NCBI GenBank assembly: GCA_013399115.1
Contig: VXAA01000852.1
Location: forward strand, 1-64,000
Direction of reading: 5' to 3'
Source of the DNA: Anseranas semipalmata
Lineage: Eukaryota; Chordata; Aves; Anseriformes; Anseranatidae
Length of the DNA: 64,000 nt
The notes under the pieces were generated by a model. It did not search any database. It was not told where the DNA came from and saw nothing but the letters and a program-made list of their open reading frames with translations. Of the stretch, positions 25,801-37,902 are shown in pieces (position 1 is the stretch's first letter; each line of letters starts with the position of its first letter). The position numbers and the translations under genes were made by a program.

Positions 25801-28800
25801 CCTACTCAGAACTGCTTCAGCACGCATGCAGCATCATTTCTATTTAATTTTCCCCAATATATTGTTTTATCTTCTCTGTAGCTCTACGAGCTTTAGACAA
25901 CAGAAATTATTGCAGTGCAATGTTACTTCCAAATAGCTAGCACAATTTCCAATATAGTAAGCTATTTGCACTCATCAGAAATAGAGGATTAAAATTATGT
26001 GTGCTGAACAGAAGCCTTATCCAGCTTATCAAAAACTGACCGAGAATAATAGTCTTTAAATCAATATTCCCATTCATTGCTAAATTTGTTCCACAATGGT
26101 AATAGCGTTAAAACTGTTTGCTAACAATCACTATAGCGATTTATATTAGTGGTTATGATGACTTTTATCAGTAAAACAAAAGATGATGCATTTAAAGTAT
26201 GTTCTTACTGCACCAAGCTCTTAGCAGACTTTAGATGTTTTAAATATGAAAAAAAATATTTTTTATATTTTTTTTCAGGAGGGGAGAGGCGAGAAGAGTA
26301 TTGGACTTGCCAAGAATATTAAAGCCCCATTTTATATTTATAAAATACCTATAAAGTCTTTTAAATTAAATACTTCCTTCAAGGTTAAGCAGTTAGAACA
26401 GGCAGATATATTCCCACAAATGTTTTTCCTGCCTATGGAATGGCTAGCTACCTCTAATTTCTAGGAGCAGTTCAGCTCCTCCACAACAGAGAATTGCTTA
26501 TAAACACTGGTCACCCATCTCTGTAGTTATTTCCTACCCCATTAACCAGAGGATATAAGTTTCTGCCAACTCAAGGTTGGCAAAGATGAGACAAAACAAA
26601 AGGGTGTTGCATTTCCTAGTGGTCTGACAAACACTGCACCTAATCTTTGAAAGGCAGCAGCAAAGTTGGTACTTTTAGAGGTAGATCTTAAAACACCCTC
26701 ATGTGGTGGAACACCATTGCATCACAACAGTGCTTCCTGCTCTGAGGAGTTAAACCTCTCCTAGTAGACTACTTGGACAGAAACTTTTATTTCATGCTTG
26801 TTCTGCTCAGCTAACCAACTTGATGTCCAACAAGTCTGTGTTTACTTACTGAAGGACACTTTCTGCATTCAGATTCGACTGTCTCTGCTACTAATGGCAT
26901 GGAAATGTAACTGGAGTCCAAAGTCTTGATAACACCGGCAATTTGCTTCCCAGCAATCAGTCCAGGACCAGCTTGTATTGACTTCAGTTCCAGTCTCTGC
27001 CTGTGCATCCATACATTGAAAACACCATTAGAGCTCAAACATTTTGATGAAATGCAAAAATCACAGGGAGAGGAAACAAAAAGAAACCATCCACAGACCA
27101 AAAAATACAGAACACAGAATTACTGAAGTCCTCAGACTTGTTTTAAAATGTTCAGATCATGAAAAGTCTACATCTTTTTTAAGGTAGTAGAAATATCTAA
27201 CACCGGTGGGATTACTGCTAGAGGAACATGACATAAAATACCTAAATAACAGACTGTCTAAAGTATGGATCTATAGTGTCTGGTAAGCAGCCTTCAGTAA
27301 CCATATACATTCTGAAATGTTTCATATATTTGTTCATAAGAAGATCTGGAAAGTGGGATTTTGAATGTACTTTTATATATATGTGTGTGTGTGTGTGTAT
27401 GTATATATATGTATATATAGCATAATGTTAAGGAGATGCCTGAATCATTTTTCTTATATGACTATTTCCAAGCTTTCAGTGTTTTAGAGTCTGGAGTTGG
27501 ACACAGATCTAGCTTTCACTACTGTTTCCTTTCTATGCAGCAGATTTTTTTTTTCTATCCCTCTGAATTTTCACATATTAGAAATGAAGATCCATTTGGA
27601 GTATTTCTTAAGCAATGAGAGGATGCAGAAACAGAACTCCTACAGAAGTAATGCATTGCTTAAAATGTTTTGGCCAGTTCTAGCTGTTTCAATTTCATTT
27701 CTTATGAATGTCATTATTTATTATTTGCAATATGGTAGCGCCATTAATCAAAGTTTGACTGGGTACCATATAGACACAGAAGAGATCTAAATTCTACCTA
27801 GAGAGTTTACAGCCTTAGATCTTAATGCTGTAAGACATACACATGTGACCTGACTTGAACCACAAGTCCTGCTACCATCAATGATAGTCAAATTGCCCAA
27901 CTTACTTTGAAACTATTTTGGCATTTGTTTTTCGTCGGGAATTCAGAAAGAAAACATAATTCTCTTCTGCCTTAATGGATTTAATGAAACTGTCTTCTAG
28001 CACATAAATTGTGGCAGATGTGGCTTTTGTGCTGACATCCAAAATCTGAAAGTAATTAAGAAATAAACCAGAAGAAAGGCTGGTCAATAAACAACAGTCT
28101 AGGAGAAGATCTCACAGTTCCAAGTCATAGCAAAACTCATAAAAAAATACAGTGAAATGAAGAAAGTGCATGTGGGTTGACAACATCTCAAGCTAAGCCT
28201 GCAAACCAGTATCTCCCAGGTTTTCACAAATTCCCTTTACAAGAAGAAGCCACTCGCTTCTGCACTATGTGTTTCAAATTCAATACTTAAGAGAAAGGAA
28301 AGTGTGGAGGAGAGGAAGTTGTGGAACAGGCTGTAGCTGAGAAAATGTCCGGTAATACATTTAGTTGAAAAAACACTTTAAATAAGATGAGAAGCTTTTC
28401 CAGAAAAATCTCTTATAAAAGAGGTTGTCATGTTCACAACTGGGAAGCAAAACCAGCCACACTGCTTGACCTGTAAGTAAGTTGAAGTCTTTGTGGTAAG
28501 TGTGAAAATCAGGAATTCAGTCATTGTGTTAAGTCAGTTTATTAAAAGAGCGTATGCTACCTTTGGACTTCTCTGAGCTGAGGAAGGTCAGCTTCTGACA
28601 CAGAATCCCAGTGCCTTCAGCACGTGTCCAGTTTGCACTCAGTAGTAACTACTTAGAAAGACATTTACTAGCAGTGAGGGATCATTAAGGCCATAGTAGG
28701 GCTTCAGATACCTCTGCAGCACATCTCCTACATTACACCTGTTGATTAGGGAAGCCTTTATCTTCCATGCAAGCCCAACAGGGCTCCACCCAGGAGTCAG

Positions 28801-31800
28801 GATCTTGCCCAGAATTTACTGTGTACACTGAATGCTGTGACTGCTGTGCTGCAACTGAAAAAGGTTACAGTTTTCACTATTTGTCCAAAATGATGTCAAT
28901 TGGTTTGCTGGGCTCCATGTCAGCTGAGCCAAGGTGGTTTGCACATGAGAATCCCTTTCCTATTCTCCCTGTGGGTACAACGTATGAAATTTGTACTAGT
29001 AATACTACAAATGCACATGTGGTATTTGCTTTCTGTAATGCCAGAAAGACCTTTTGAGAAAATGAGTAGTAGCTGATAAGGATATATTTTAAATAGGCAG
29101 AACAGATTTTATCTCGTTAAAGAAATCATACCTGGTTGTGGCTGGTAAATCCTGTTTTTTCTATTTCACAGGAGTCCAGTGCTTTTATTTTAGTCACTTG
29201 ATCTTGCCGCACCTGGTAAGTAGTATTGCATTTCCCAGATATGTCCACCTTGAAGAAAAAGAGTTAGATTAGTTGAATTTATCTTTTGGACCCCAGAACA
29301 CCTTCCAAAGATGAGCAATTTTCTCCACTGTTGGCATCTTGTACATGAGATGCTATGCTGTTTGGGTTTGAGCTAATTTATCAGTTCTGAAGGTAAAGAG
29401 AGACTGCTGTTTTATTTTTCCCTGTACCGGTGTCTCTAACTGCTTGTCTTGGATAGCCCGGGGTACTTTCCATTATACGGTTATGAAGGAAACTAACAAC
29501 GTCTGTTTAAACAAAAAATTTCGTAAACAACTGGCAGGTGGCACAAATGAATTTGAGTTAAATTCCAGCTTTGCTCATGTTGACAGCTGCAAAAATTTAA
29601 CTATGTAATGCAGGTTAAATGGTTGTGGCTAAACCATTGCTAACTTTGTATGGATACTCAGTTTGATTTAAAATGGTCTTATCCATCGAATTGAACTTAG
29701 GAATCAAATGACTTTAAACATCAATATAATCTCTTTTATAGTGACATGGTTTAAGTTGGTTTATTTCCAAATCCTGCTAAATTGATAAAAATACTTTAAA
29801 TCAAGTGGATTTCACCAATTCTTTAAGTTAATTGCAACTTGACTTGTGTCAACAGATATTCAGAAGATTGTTCTTTTGACCCAACCTCAAATGCAATCGA
29901 AGTGCTGACTTTTGCCACACTGCCACAGCCCTGACTTTTAGATCAGACTGGGCTCTGCCTGTTTCTCCGATGATGATCATCTTGCTAGATATAGTACCAT
30001 ACCTCACGGGCAGTACCAGAGTGCAGCTGCAGCTGGAAAAGGCTAGCCAGACCTCTCTTAAGATTTTGAGTAAAAATGGGTTCATTTTGATACGAGTAGA
30101 AGTTTTGGACCTGTAGGAATAAAAAACAAGCATGTAACAAATGTGGTTAAATGAGAGAGAACAAGTGAGGATCCCCTCCATAAAATCCCCTTTACTTTTC
30201 CTGATTGGGAAGCTGAATTTGGACCTGTTGACCTTATTTAAGCAAACTATAGAGGCTGCAGAGCCTGCTGATAAGACTACAAAGATTTGTTAAGCTTCAG
30301 CTGTACCCAAACACAGTTTCAGTGCCATGAGCATCTTTCCTGCCTGTTAATTGAGAATTTAAAAGTAAAATGGAAAACTTTACATAATTTCACAAGTGAC
30401 TTATTTTTCTGCATAATCTTCAAATAATCCCTCCCCACGTGCATGTAATATCTATTGCACTTTAATCACGGGTTACAAAAAAACAGAATGAATCATAGAT
30501 AAATCACAGAATGACTTAAACAACGTGTCAAACACATCACAACCTTTGAACTTCATCCGTCAACTGTTGTGCTTGAGCCTCTTCTCTGACAACAAAAGAC
30601 TTTGCACCTCCACTTGGCATTCAAGGTGCTTTAAAAGTACACTTTTTTTCAGGAACTGTAAGTCAAATCAGCATGCTATCTTGGGGCAACCCTGGAAAGT
30701 GAAATCACTGTGCCAGGGATGAAAGTACCACAGCACAGAGAAATCATAAAAGGAGTGTACAGACCCTATTACCTGAGAAAAAGCCCAAGTTTTTAATACT
30801 ACATCTCAGTCTTAGCATGTGAACTGCTTCTGCCAGCATATATGCAGTGCACTGGGAGCAGATGTATTTTGACTGTGTTCTTCTGACACCTCAGCCCTCC
30901 TTTAGGGATGTGTACAGTCGGGAGCCAGTGCTGTCCTGCTTCTTTTTCTGTTGTGTAAAACTGATGACAAGGCTGAGTCTGAAAGTTTCTGAGTAGGCCT
31001 GAGAGCAGCTGCAAAGCAGTAGGCTGAGCTGGCGGCCAGGGTATGTGTTCAGTGCCTATTTACAGCAGGAGGTAAAGATCCTGCTGGGATAGGGTGTCAC
31101 AGCCCTCGCTCTGCTCCGCAGAAGAGAAAAGGGAGCGTGACCTTCAACCCTCCTCCTTTCTCACTGCCCCTCTGCCCATGTCCCACCTGCTTAGGCTGCA
31201 GAGGGGAGAGCAGGGCTGTTGGCTTAATGCTCCCAGCCACAGGCAACGGGAGGGTGGAGGAGCATGGAGAGGAGGCAAGAGGAGCTGTTGCTCAAACCTT
31301 GCTGCTCCCAGCCCAGAGTGCAAGGAGACAAGGGAATGGCTCTGCAGAAAAAAAAAAAAAAGAGGAGATGGATTTGCTTGACTCCCCTTTCTGAGCAAGG
31401 CTGGGATGCTGAGAGCTACAATTGGACATAGGTGCTGCTACAGTGAGAGACTGCTTCAGTGCTCTTTCGGGGCAGGCTGCAAAACCCAGGCACCAGCTGA
31501 GGCACATTTGCTCGCAGTCACTTTTCTTCTGATTTTTGGAGACAGTTTCCCAGTAGAGGAGCAACATGAAAGGTTGTAGCTCTTTAACCATCAAGCTCAT
31601 TAATTTGGGACCATTGAAACTGTGACAGGTGTCACTGAAGTCAATAAGCAAGCCAGAGAGGTGGGTAAAGCCGTCACGCTAAACTATCTGTTAAGGGTTT
31701 AAAGCGATTAACACTGCTTCTCATAGACTTGGTATAACCCCCCTCATGACAAACTGTATTGCCCTTTCTGTCTTCAGACCTTGGATAAAATCCTGGCCTC

Positions 31801-34800
31801 ACTGAAGTCCGCAGCAAAAATTTTATACAACAACTGTGCATATATCTGCATAGGAACCCATATATTTGTGGCCAAGATGCTGCTTGCTTCCATACTATAC
31901 AGTGTCCTCAGTCCACAAGAGGCTTGGGCTGGAAGGGCCCCTTGTACAGGGAAATTACAGTCTGTTCCAAACTACTGTATTTTGTACAGAAAGATAGGAC
32001 ACAGTGTCATATCAAGAACACTGAGAGGATAGTGAATTGTTAAATTCTCCAAGTCTGTAAGTAAAGATTTGCCTCAGGTGTCCTCAGAGATTGCATGTGA
32101 ATTTTGAAAAACGGGGTCTTACTTTTCCACGGGCTAACTCAAGCACCATGGGCCTCTGTAAAGCTTCCAGATATTCTTTCCCGATGATCTTCTCTGTGCT
32201 TTTTCCTTTGAAGATGTTTTTAGCAGCCAGACGTTCATTCACATTTTCAACCTGGACATCCCTTATCTAGCAAAGTAAAAGCAGAAAAAATTCATGTAGA
32301 GTGCAGTCTAGTATTGGCCTGGGGTAGGTTGGGTAGACTAAATCACCTCAAACCTAAGTATCAAAACCATGTCATGGTTTGTAGCTAGAATGAGGACTTC
32401 AACTTATTGCCCCTCACATAGGTGCTTGCACAAAAGTTGTTTGAAGCTACAGAAGCTGTGTGAAGCAGTTTCAAAATAGAGGAGATATTTTGAAGTTCTG
32501 GCTTAGGGTGTTAGATATATTCTTGTGAAGTCTTATTCTACAGGAAACAGATAATTGAAGAAGCTGTTTTTAGTTGATGAGATTATGGGAGAATAAAAGA
32601 TTGAGCTCATCTTCCAAAAACAAGTTCTTCCAGATAAGATCAACAATTAGATAAACGCAGAAAAGGTTGGGCAAGTTCTAAGTAGTGTGATGGCATTAAT
32701 TACCGTAACTTTGATCAACTGGTCATCATCGTTGTCAGGATTTCTCCATAGGAGGTTGACATCCACACCAGAAGAAATCCGGTAGCCTGCACTTTTCTGC
32801 AGGGATGCTTTAGCCCTATCAACATAGACTTCAGCAGTGTAAGCAAATTTATATATCTTGTCATTACTTAAGCTTGGTCCAGTAGTGTGCCCTGTTTGGA
32901 AAGCAAAAACAAACTTGTTTTAGACATCACTAACATAATCTGTCATTCTCTCTAAAAAACACCTTTAGAAAAATTAAAAATGTAATTGTCAACAAAAGAT
33001 TAGGGGACTGATCCTGCTCCTCTTGCTTACAGAGGCTGTCCTACCAGAGCAGTTGTTTTTTTCATCTGTGTAAATTTACACTAATCTCATATATACAAGG
33101 TAAGAATGTCCACAAAACCCTTTGTTTTAGCTCTACACTTAAATAAAGAAAAAATAAAGTCAAAATCTTTACTTTGACTATGTTATCATTAGAAATGAAT
33201 GCAAAATTATTTGCAAATCAAAATATTGTAATTAATCATGCAATTTATGTGCTTAGCAATTTGAAACGTACTGAAACCATTTGTCAGAGCCAATAGAAAT
33301 TGTTCTCTGCACCTCTTGGACATTTACTGGGAATCTTTTCATTGAGAGCCTTGCGCAGGGGTGACATGGAGAAAATATTTTTTACATGCACTAATTAAGC
33401 CGTTCTTCTTCAAATTAAATGATTGTCCCTGTAGCTATGCTTCTGCTGTTAACTGATGCATTTTAAGGGATATAAGAAGCCAAAATCTAGCATAAGCGCA
33501 ACTTGCATACCTAATTTACAGTGCCATTTCCATCTACTTTAGCAACAAATTGGAGAGGCTGTTCCCTAGGGATTCAGTTTCAATGCTGTTAGTGTAAATG
33601 AAATCAGTAGTATACAAATGGCTATTTTTTTTTCCCTTGCAAAACTACCTAGAGTGCCCTATGCCCACATCCTTTCCTATCTTCTCTTTCTCTGCTCTCA
33701 GGCACAGCACTGTGGGGAACGTGTAGTGCTACGACACCAGCCTCAGGCACAGGGATTAAGACCGTGTCCCTAGAATGTGGCTAAGGAAAATCAATTTATT
33801 CTTGAACACCCTTTAAAGGTTGTGTTATATAGGGTACACATGGCATCCCTTTTCACTGTTTTCAAGGGCTTCCCTCCTCTGCTGTGGGTGGCTACAAAGG
33901 TCTCTTCCACACAAGACAAACTGATGAACTCAGTTTGTAGAGGGAAGGGAAGGGAGGAGAAGCTGGCTGTACACAAAGTGCTATTACATCCGCAAAGTAA
34001 ATACACATACAGTGACCTTAGGTGCTATCCGTGTCACAGAACTAGCTCTCGCACCTGAATGCTGCACTGCTGAAACCAGCAGGAAATTCCTACCCTTGTA
34101 GGTACAAAGCAGAAATGACAACTTTACAGCAGAGTCAATCTAAGAAAAGCAAATTGCTGTTCTCAGGGAGCTGCAACTCAGTCTTATGACAAGTGCAGAA
34201 AAAAAAAAGAAGAAAACTCTACCAAAACATCTCAGACAAATTCTTAAGCATGCTGTAATGTAATCAGTGTGTTCAAAGTCCCTCACAGAGAATCAACAGA
34301 CCATCTTGATTCGTGTCATGTTCCTCAGTGTTTTATCTGACTCTGTCAAATAAATTTCAAATCACTGTATCGGTAAAAAGGAGAAACAAAGTATTTTCTT
34401 ATTCCATTATCAGATTTTAAATCTCAGTTAGGTGGACAGTGTAGGTCCATCATGGCTGGATAGATATATTCTGCAGTGCTCAAAGAGGCCCAAAAGCTGT
34501 TTTTTTGAGGTTTTGCTCGCTTCTCTCCCCTGTTCGCTCTGGCGTCATAGCAGTTTGTTACGGTCAGCTCTGAAGAACCTTTTTCTGAGGAAAACAGCAA
34601 CCCCACCGAGCCTGGCCTGCAAATTGTGTAAATTGGCAAAGCTACACAGAACTAAACTGACTGAGGATTTACGCGAGTCGGAGATGTGGCACAGCAAGTT
34701 TGGTAATCCCAGGGGAAGCAGCCTGTTTTTGTGTGGGACCTCAAAGTTATGGCTATTGATTTTTTTGCAGGGAGGTTAAAGCATTAAGGTTGGCATGGAG

Positions 34801-37706
34801 CTTTGCTGGTTTTGCATTTTTGTGTGTGTGTCTGCTTTAAAAAAAAAAAAAAAGAGGTGTACAAACCTTCCTGTGCGTTTCCTAGCCCCTTCCCCTCATA
34901 CTCCTATCACCTTTGAAATCACGTTGCCTTTGAGAGCACAGAGTGCTCAGCTGGTGCCCAGGGAACAGCAGCACCCTTCACAAACAGCCCTGCTTCCTTG
35001 CAGCAGCTCCGAGCAGAGCGCTTCCTGGTTCAAAATGTCCTTCATTTGCAGCAGAAATGGCAGCGCTGGTGACTTAGTATCAAATGAGGTTTGACGAGTG
35101 CCACCCGCTAGGTGCTTTCTAAAGGCAGAGGATGACACAGTCCCATCTAAAGATAAAAGGTGGGGGAAAAGCACATCCAAGAAAAATGATCTGGGTGCTG
35201 AGAGACATAAGTCTAATTAGTTATGGTGGGTATTGGTGCTTTTGCTCCTGCTCTCTGTTCAATTAAAGGCAACTTTCACCTATCTTCTTCCTTCTCCCAC
35301 AGCTCACCCCATAGATCTTTTTTTCTTTTTGCAGCAGTTCCTTCCATCTTCCTTTCTTTCAACAATTGCTTGTCCCCATATACAAATAAACTGTTCCCTC
35401 CTGAAGGAAAGAGATGAACAAAGGATGCAGGCAGGCAACTTCTTGCAAGAGTCATGGAAGAGATGAATAATTGCAAAGTATTTCTGGAAGCTAGAACACT
35501 ACTAGGTTCTGAAAGCTTTCACCATTTCATACCAGGAAAACGCTGTGGGACTGTGGGCAGAAGATGCGTTTAGTTGCAAGACTGGCATCACTGAGAGCAA
35601 AGCGTGAGCCAGCGGTGGATTATGGTAAGAGGCAGGGATAAGACAGTATTGAAGGCAACCCCAAGGAGTTAGCACTTAACCTGGTAGAGATGGGGAAGCC
35701 AAAAGAGACAATAGGATAGCATGGTCAGTTTGAGAGGCAAATTGGAGGAAAGGAGGAAAATTGTGCCTCAGGGACAGAGACACAGGTGTCACGGCCCAGA
35801 GCCAGTGTTCAAAATAGCATTACTAAATATTCATGCTATCTCTCACGAGAAAAATACCAGTAGTATTTCAGGAGGAATATTCCTATACCTTTCTGATAGA
35901 AACCTTTCTTAAGAAAAACTAACAAACAAACATCCATACTGCCTTCAGAGGCTCTTTCCTTTGTATTCAGCACAGGTCTGTGATCCTTGCGGCCCTTATA
36001 GCCGTTTCTATTTTGGCTGATGGCAAACATCCCACGGCCGGAGAACGGAGGAGGAGCGGACATAAAGGCTGCTTTCTTTCGCACTGTCTTAGGGTCAGAA
36101 GTGCATGCTTTCAAGGTGGAGTGCATAAAACATAGTTTGACTAGTAACGTTAAGTGTCTGTCATTAAGGGTAACATGCCAATTCTATAATTAAATCGTGA
36201 TACTGTATAATACAGAAGGTTACACTGCATGAGTAGAGACAGCTGTCAAGTCCTGTGCCTTTTATTAATACATATGGCATGCACAGCATGTGTGTCTCTA
36301 ACTGCTAGCTGGCTCTACCTTCATAAATTATATTTGCCACTGTTTTTGATACTGGATAGCTTCAAAAAGCAAAAGCCATCTGTTTATTTGAAAACTGGAA
36401 CTGCAGTAGGAAAGTTTCATGTGTATTGATCTAGCTGGCTTAGAAATGCTAACTCCTTTAGCATTTCTAAAAGGTAGATGGACTGAAAGGCAAAACACTC
36501 ATCCTAATCTGAGCTCTGTCATGGAGGCACTTAAGTGGCTTTTGGGCCAGTAATTTAGCTCTCAGTCTCTCTACACAAGAGACAGATGAGACCTTGCAGA
36601 GCTGAATGGAAGATAAACTAATGAGAAAATGCTTGCACAGTGCACCGGGGATGTAAAGTGACAAACAAATAGAACTTCACGTCAATAAGTTTTGTTTAAT
36701 TATGTTATGGAAAAGCTGGGAAGAGCAGGCGCTAGAAATGTGGCACATCAGTATCTAGCCACAAATGTTGCTTGGCAGTTTTATGAGAGTTTTCTACTGC
36801 TAAAGGAACTGCCTGCAAACTTCTTTGCTGTGTAACTTCTGTCTTAAGGGGTATGGAGGCAGGCAGGAAGGTTGCTGCTGTGTGCTTTCCCAGAGGCAGT
36901 GTCCAAGGCAACTATGAGAGCACTTCTACCGCCTTTTTAACAGTTTAATCCAGGACTGGGTGCTCCCCTGCTTCCCTTCCCTCCCTGCGGAGGACATCCT
37001 CATTAAACTAAAAGAATACGTGTTGTCTAATGTTGTAAGACTGCTGCTCCCGTAAGTTTAATGTCAGATTGTCCACAAAGGGCCACTACTGACAGGCACT
37101 TTTCCTCCCCTCAATAGGCTGGTGCTACTAAAGCAAGCGGTCCCCAGATTTGGTACCCTTGACCTTTGTGCAGGACACCTGAGTAAGGCCCTGCTCCGAG
37201 GGCCTGTGCAGACATCCAGGTTTTCATGACTTATTGCAGACCAAGCTTCCAGTGAAATTAATGCGATGCTTGTTACTGACTTCAGTGGTAGCTGAGTCAA
37301 CTGCTCAGAAGAAACCTGGAGAACCCAGAGCACTTCCTGGCTCTGATCCACCGGAGCACTTCTGTGTGTTTAACTTAATAGTCCCTCTCCAGCTGGTGCC
37401 CCCACAGCATGTCCTGACTACACAAGGTCAAGATCCCTGGTTTCCTGGCTCATACCGCTGGTCTTGTGCACCTGAAGACATCGTCTCTTCCCTCCCCTGT
37501 GCTGACACGAATGTTACAAGCACCTAGACCATTGTAATTAACAATTGCATTTTGCATTACTCAGGCACGGCTGAGTAAAGATGTTCCTTTCTGATGCAAA
37601 GCATGCGTCTGTATATGTACGCTGGTTATGCCTTGGCTGACCTACCTTTAACAGAGGCTGAATACGTGGAAATGATGCAAAGGAACAGCACGGTAAGAAG
37701 AATCAT
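10885..37706 (-). CDS. MTTP: Microsomal triglyceride transfer protein large subunit
   Basis: ER-lumenal lipid transfer protein that pairs with protein disulfide isomerase and loads lipid onto apolipoprotein B. Eighteen coding exons, in transcript order: 37646-37706, 32704-32891, 32123-32266, 30003-30110, 29132-29248, 27906-28045, 26850-27000, 22859-23016, 21811-21979, 21128-21235, 20473-20685, 19207-19418, 18462-18559, 18239-18360, 17232-17459, 12519-12643, 12019-12189, 10885-11053. They total 2682 bases, 893 codons (human 894), with no frame break and GT-AG junctions throughout. The start [19 protein letters not shown] is the signal peptide; A at -3 supports that ATG. The N-terminal lipid-transfer (vitellogenin-like) region follows, with near-human blocks [20 protein letters not shown] and [20 protein letters not shown]. 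The C-terminus ends in SSSSWF (human SSGWF). No key segment is missing, so the gene looks functional. Largest introns: 1 (4.75 kb), 15 (4.59 kb), 7 (3.83 kb). Confidence 0.97.
11798..11872 (-). repeat. Near-perfect 29-bp inverted repeat (hairpin) in MTTP intron 17
   Basis: The left arm 11798-11826 and right arm 11844-11872 are reverse complements with one mismatch. The inner 20 bases (cttgctaacccattcttccc) pair perfectly, and the loop 11827-11843 is 17 nt. It is transcribed within MTTP pre-mRNA, where it would fold into a pre-miRNA-sized stem-loop. Just outside, the 15-mers at 11760-11774 and 11784-11798 (agtcctttctgaatc and agtcctttttgaatc) form an imperfect direct repeat. It may be a hairpin RNA precursor, a small inverted-repeat insertion, or a local inverted duplication. 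Confidence 0.95.
12644..17231 (-). other. MTTP: MTTP intron 15
   Basis: A 4.6-kb intron with no recognised exon or mobile element. It contains the 16-bp palindrome AGTGGATTAATCCACT at 13119-13134, whose 5' part recurs in intron 13 at 18395-18410. Open frames on both strands are short and unremarkable. Confidence 0.8.
23017..26849 (-). other. MTTP: MTTP intron 7
   Basis: A 3.8-kb intron. The segment at about 24250-24980 is somewhat more GC-rich than its flanks and open in several frames, which could be an old unrecognised repeat, but no family can be named from it. Nothing else supported. Confidence 0.75.
27373..27420 (+). repeat. Compound (TA)n(TG)n(TA)n microsatellite
   Basis: Alternating TA and TG runs in MTTP intron 6. 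Likely polymorphic. Confidence 0.9.
32892..37645 (-). other. MTTP: MTTP intron 1
   Basis: The largest intron, directly after the signal-peptide exon. It holds a 13-bp perfect stem with a 5-nt loop (36440-36452 with 36458-36470) and an unexplained coding-like minus-strand stretch at about 35945-36095 (see findings). First introns of liver genes often carry enhancers, but I see no specific cluster of sites that I can defend. Confidence 0.8.
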
Positions 37707-37800
37707 GCTGGACTCCCTGGAGCTTCTGAGTGCAGCATGAAGCGTGAAAGCCTCCAAGCAGTGAACTGCTGAGAGTGGAGCGGCGCTTGCAGAGGGAGCC
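37707..37800 (-). other. MTTP: MTTP 5' untranslated leader (inferred)
   Basis: The bases between the inferred TATA-like element (37818-37825) and the start codon at 37706. The transcription start is expected near 37.79 kb, roughly 25-30 bases downstream of that element, giving a leader of about 85-90 nt. This is inference from promoter layout only. Confidence 0.45.
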
Positions 37801-37817
37801 GCCGCGCCGGCCACCAC

Positions 37818-37902
37818 GTTTATCTAGATGTAGTAAAGGTCAGATTCCAAATTCCACACTCAGGTACTAAGTTCATGGAAGGACTTCCAGTTAATTATTA
37901 AA
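37818..37902 (-). promoter_or_regulatory. MTTP: MTTP proximal promoter: HNF1 site, nuclear-receptor half-site and TATA-like box
   Basis: Reading the minus strand toward the gene: an HNF1-type palindrome (plus strand GTTAATTATTAAA, 37890-37902), TGAACTTAG (37867-37875), TTTGGAATCTGACCTTT containing the half-site AGGTCA on the plus strand (37835-37851, core 37837-37842), and AGATAAAC (37818-37825) as a TATA-like element. Order and spacing match what I recall of the mammalian MTTP promoter, where HNF1 and HNF4/PPAR-type DR1 elements drive liver and intestine expression. The second DR1 half-site is weak here. Binding itself is inferred. Confidence 0.75.
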
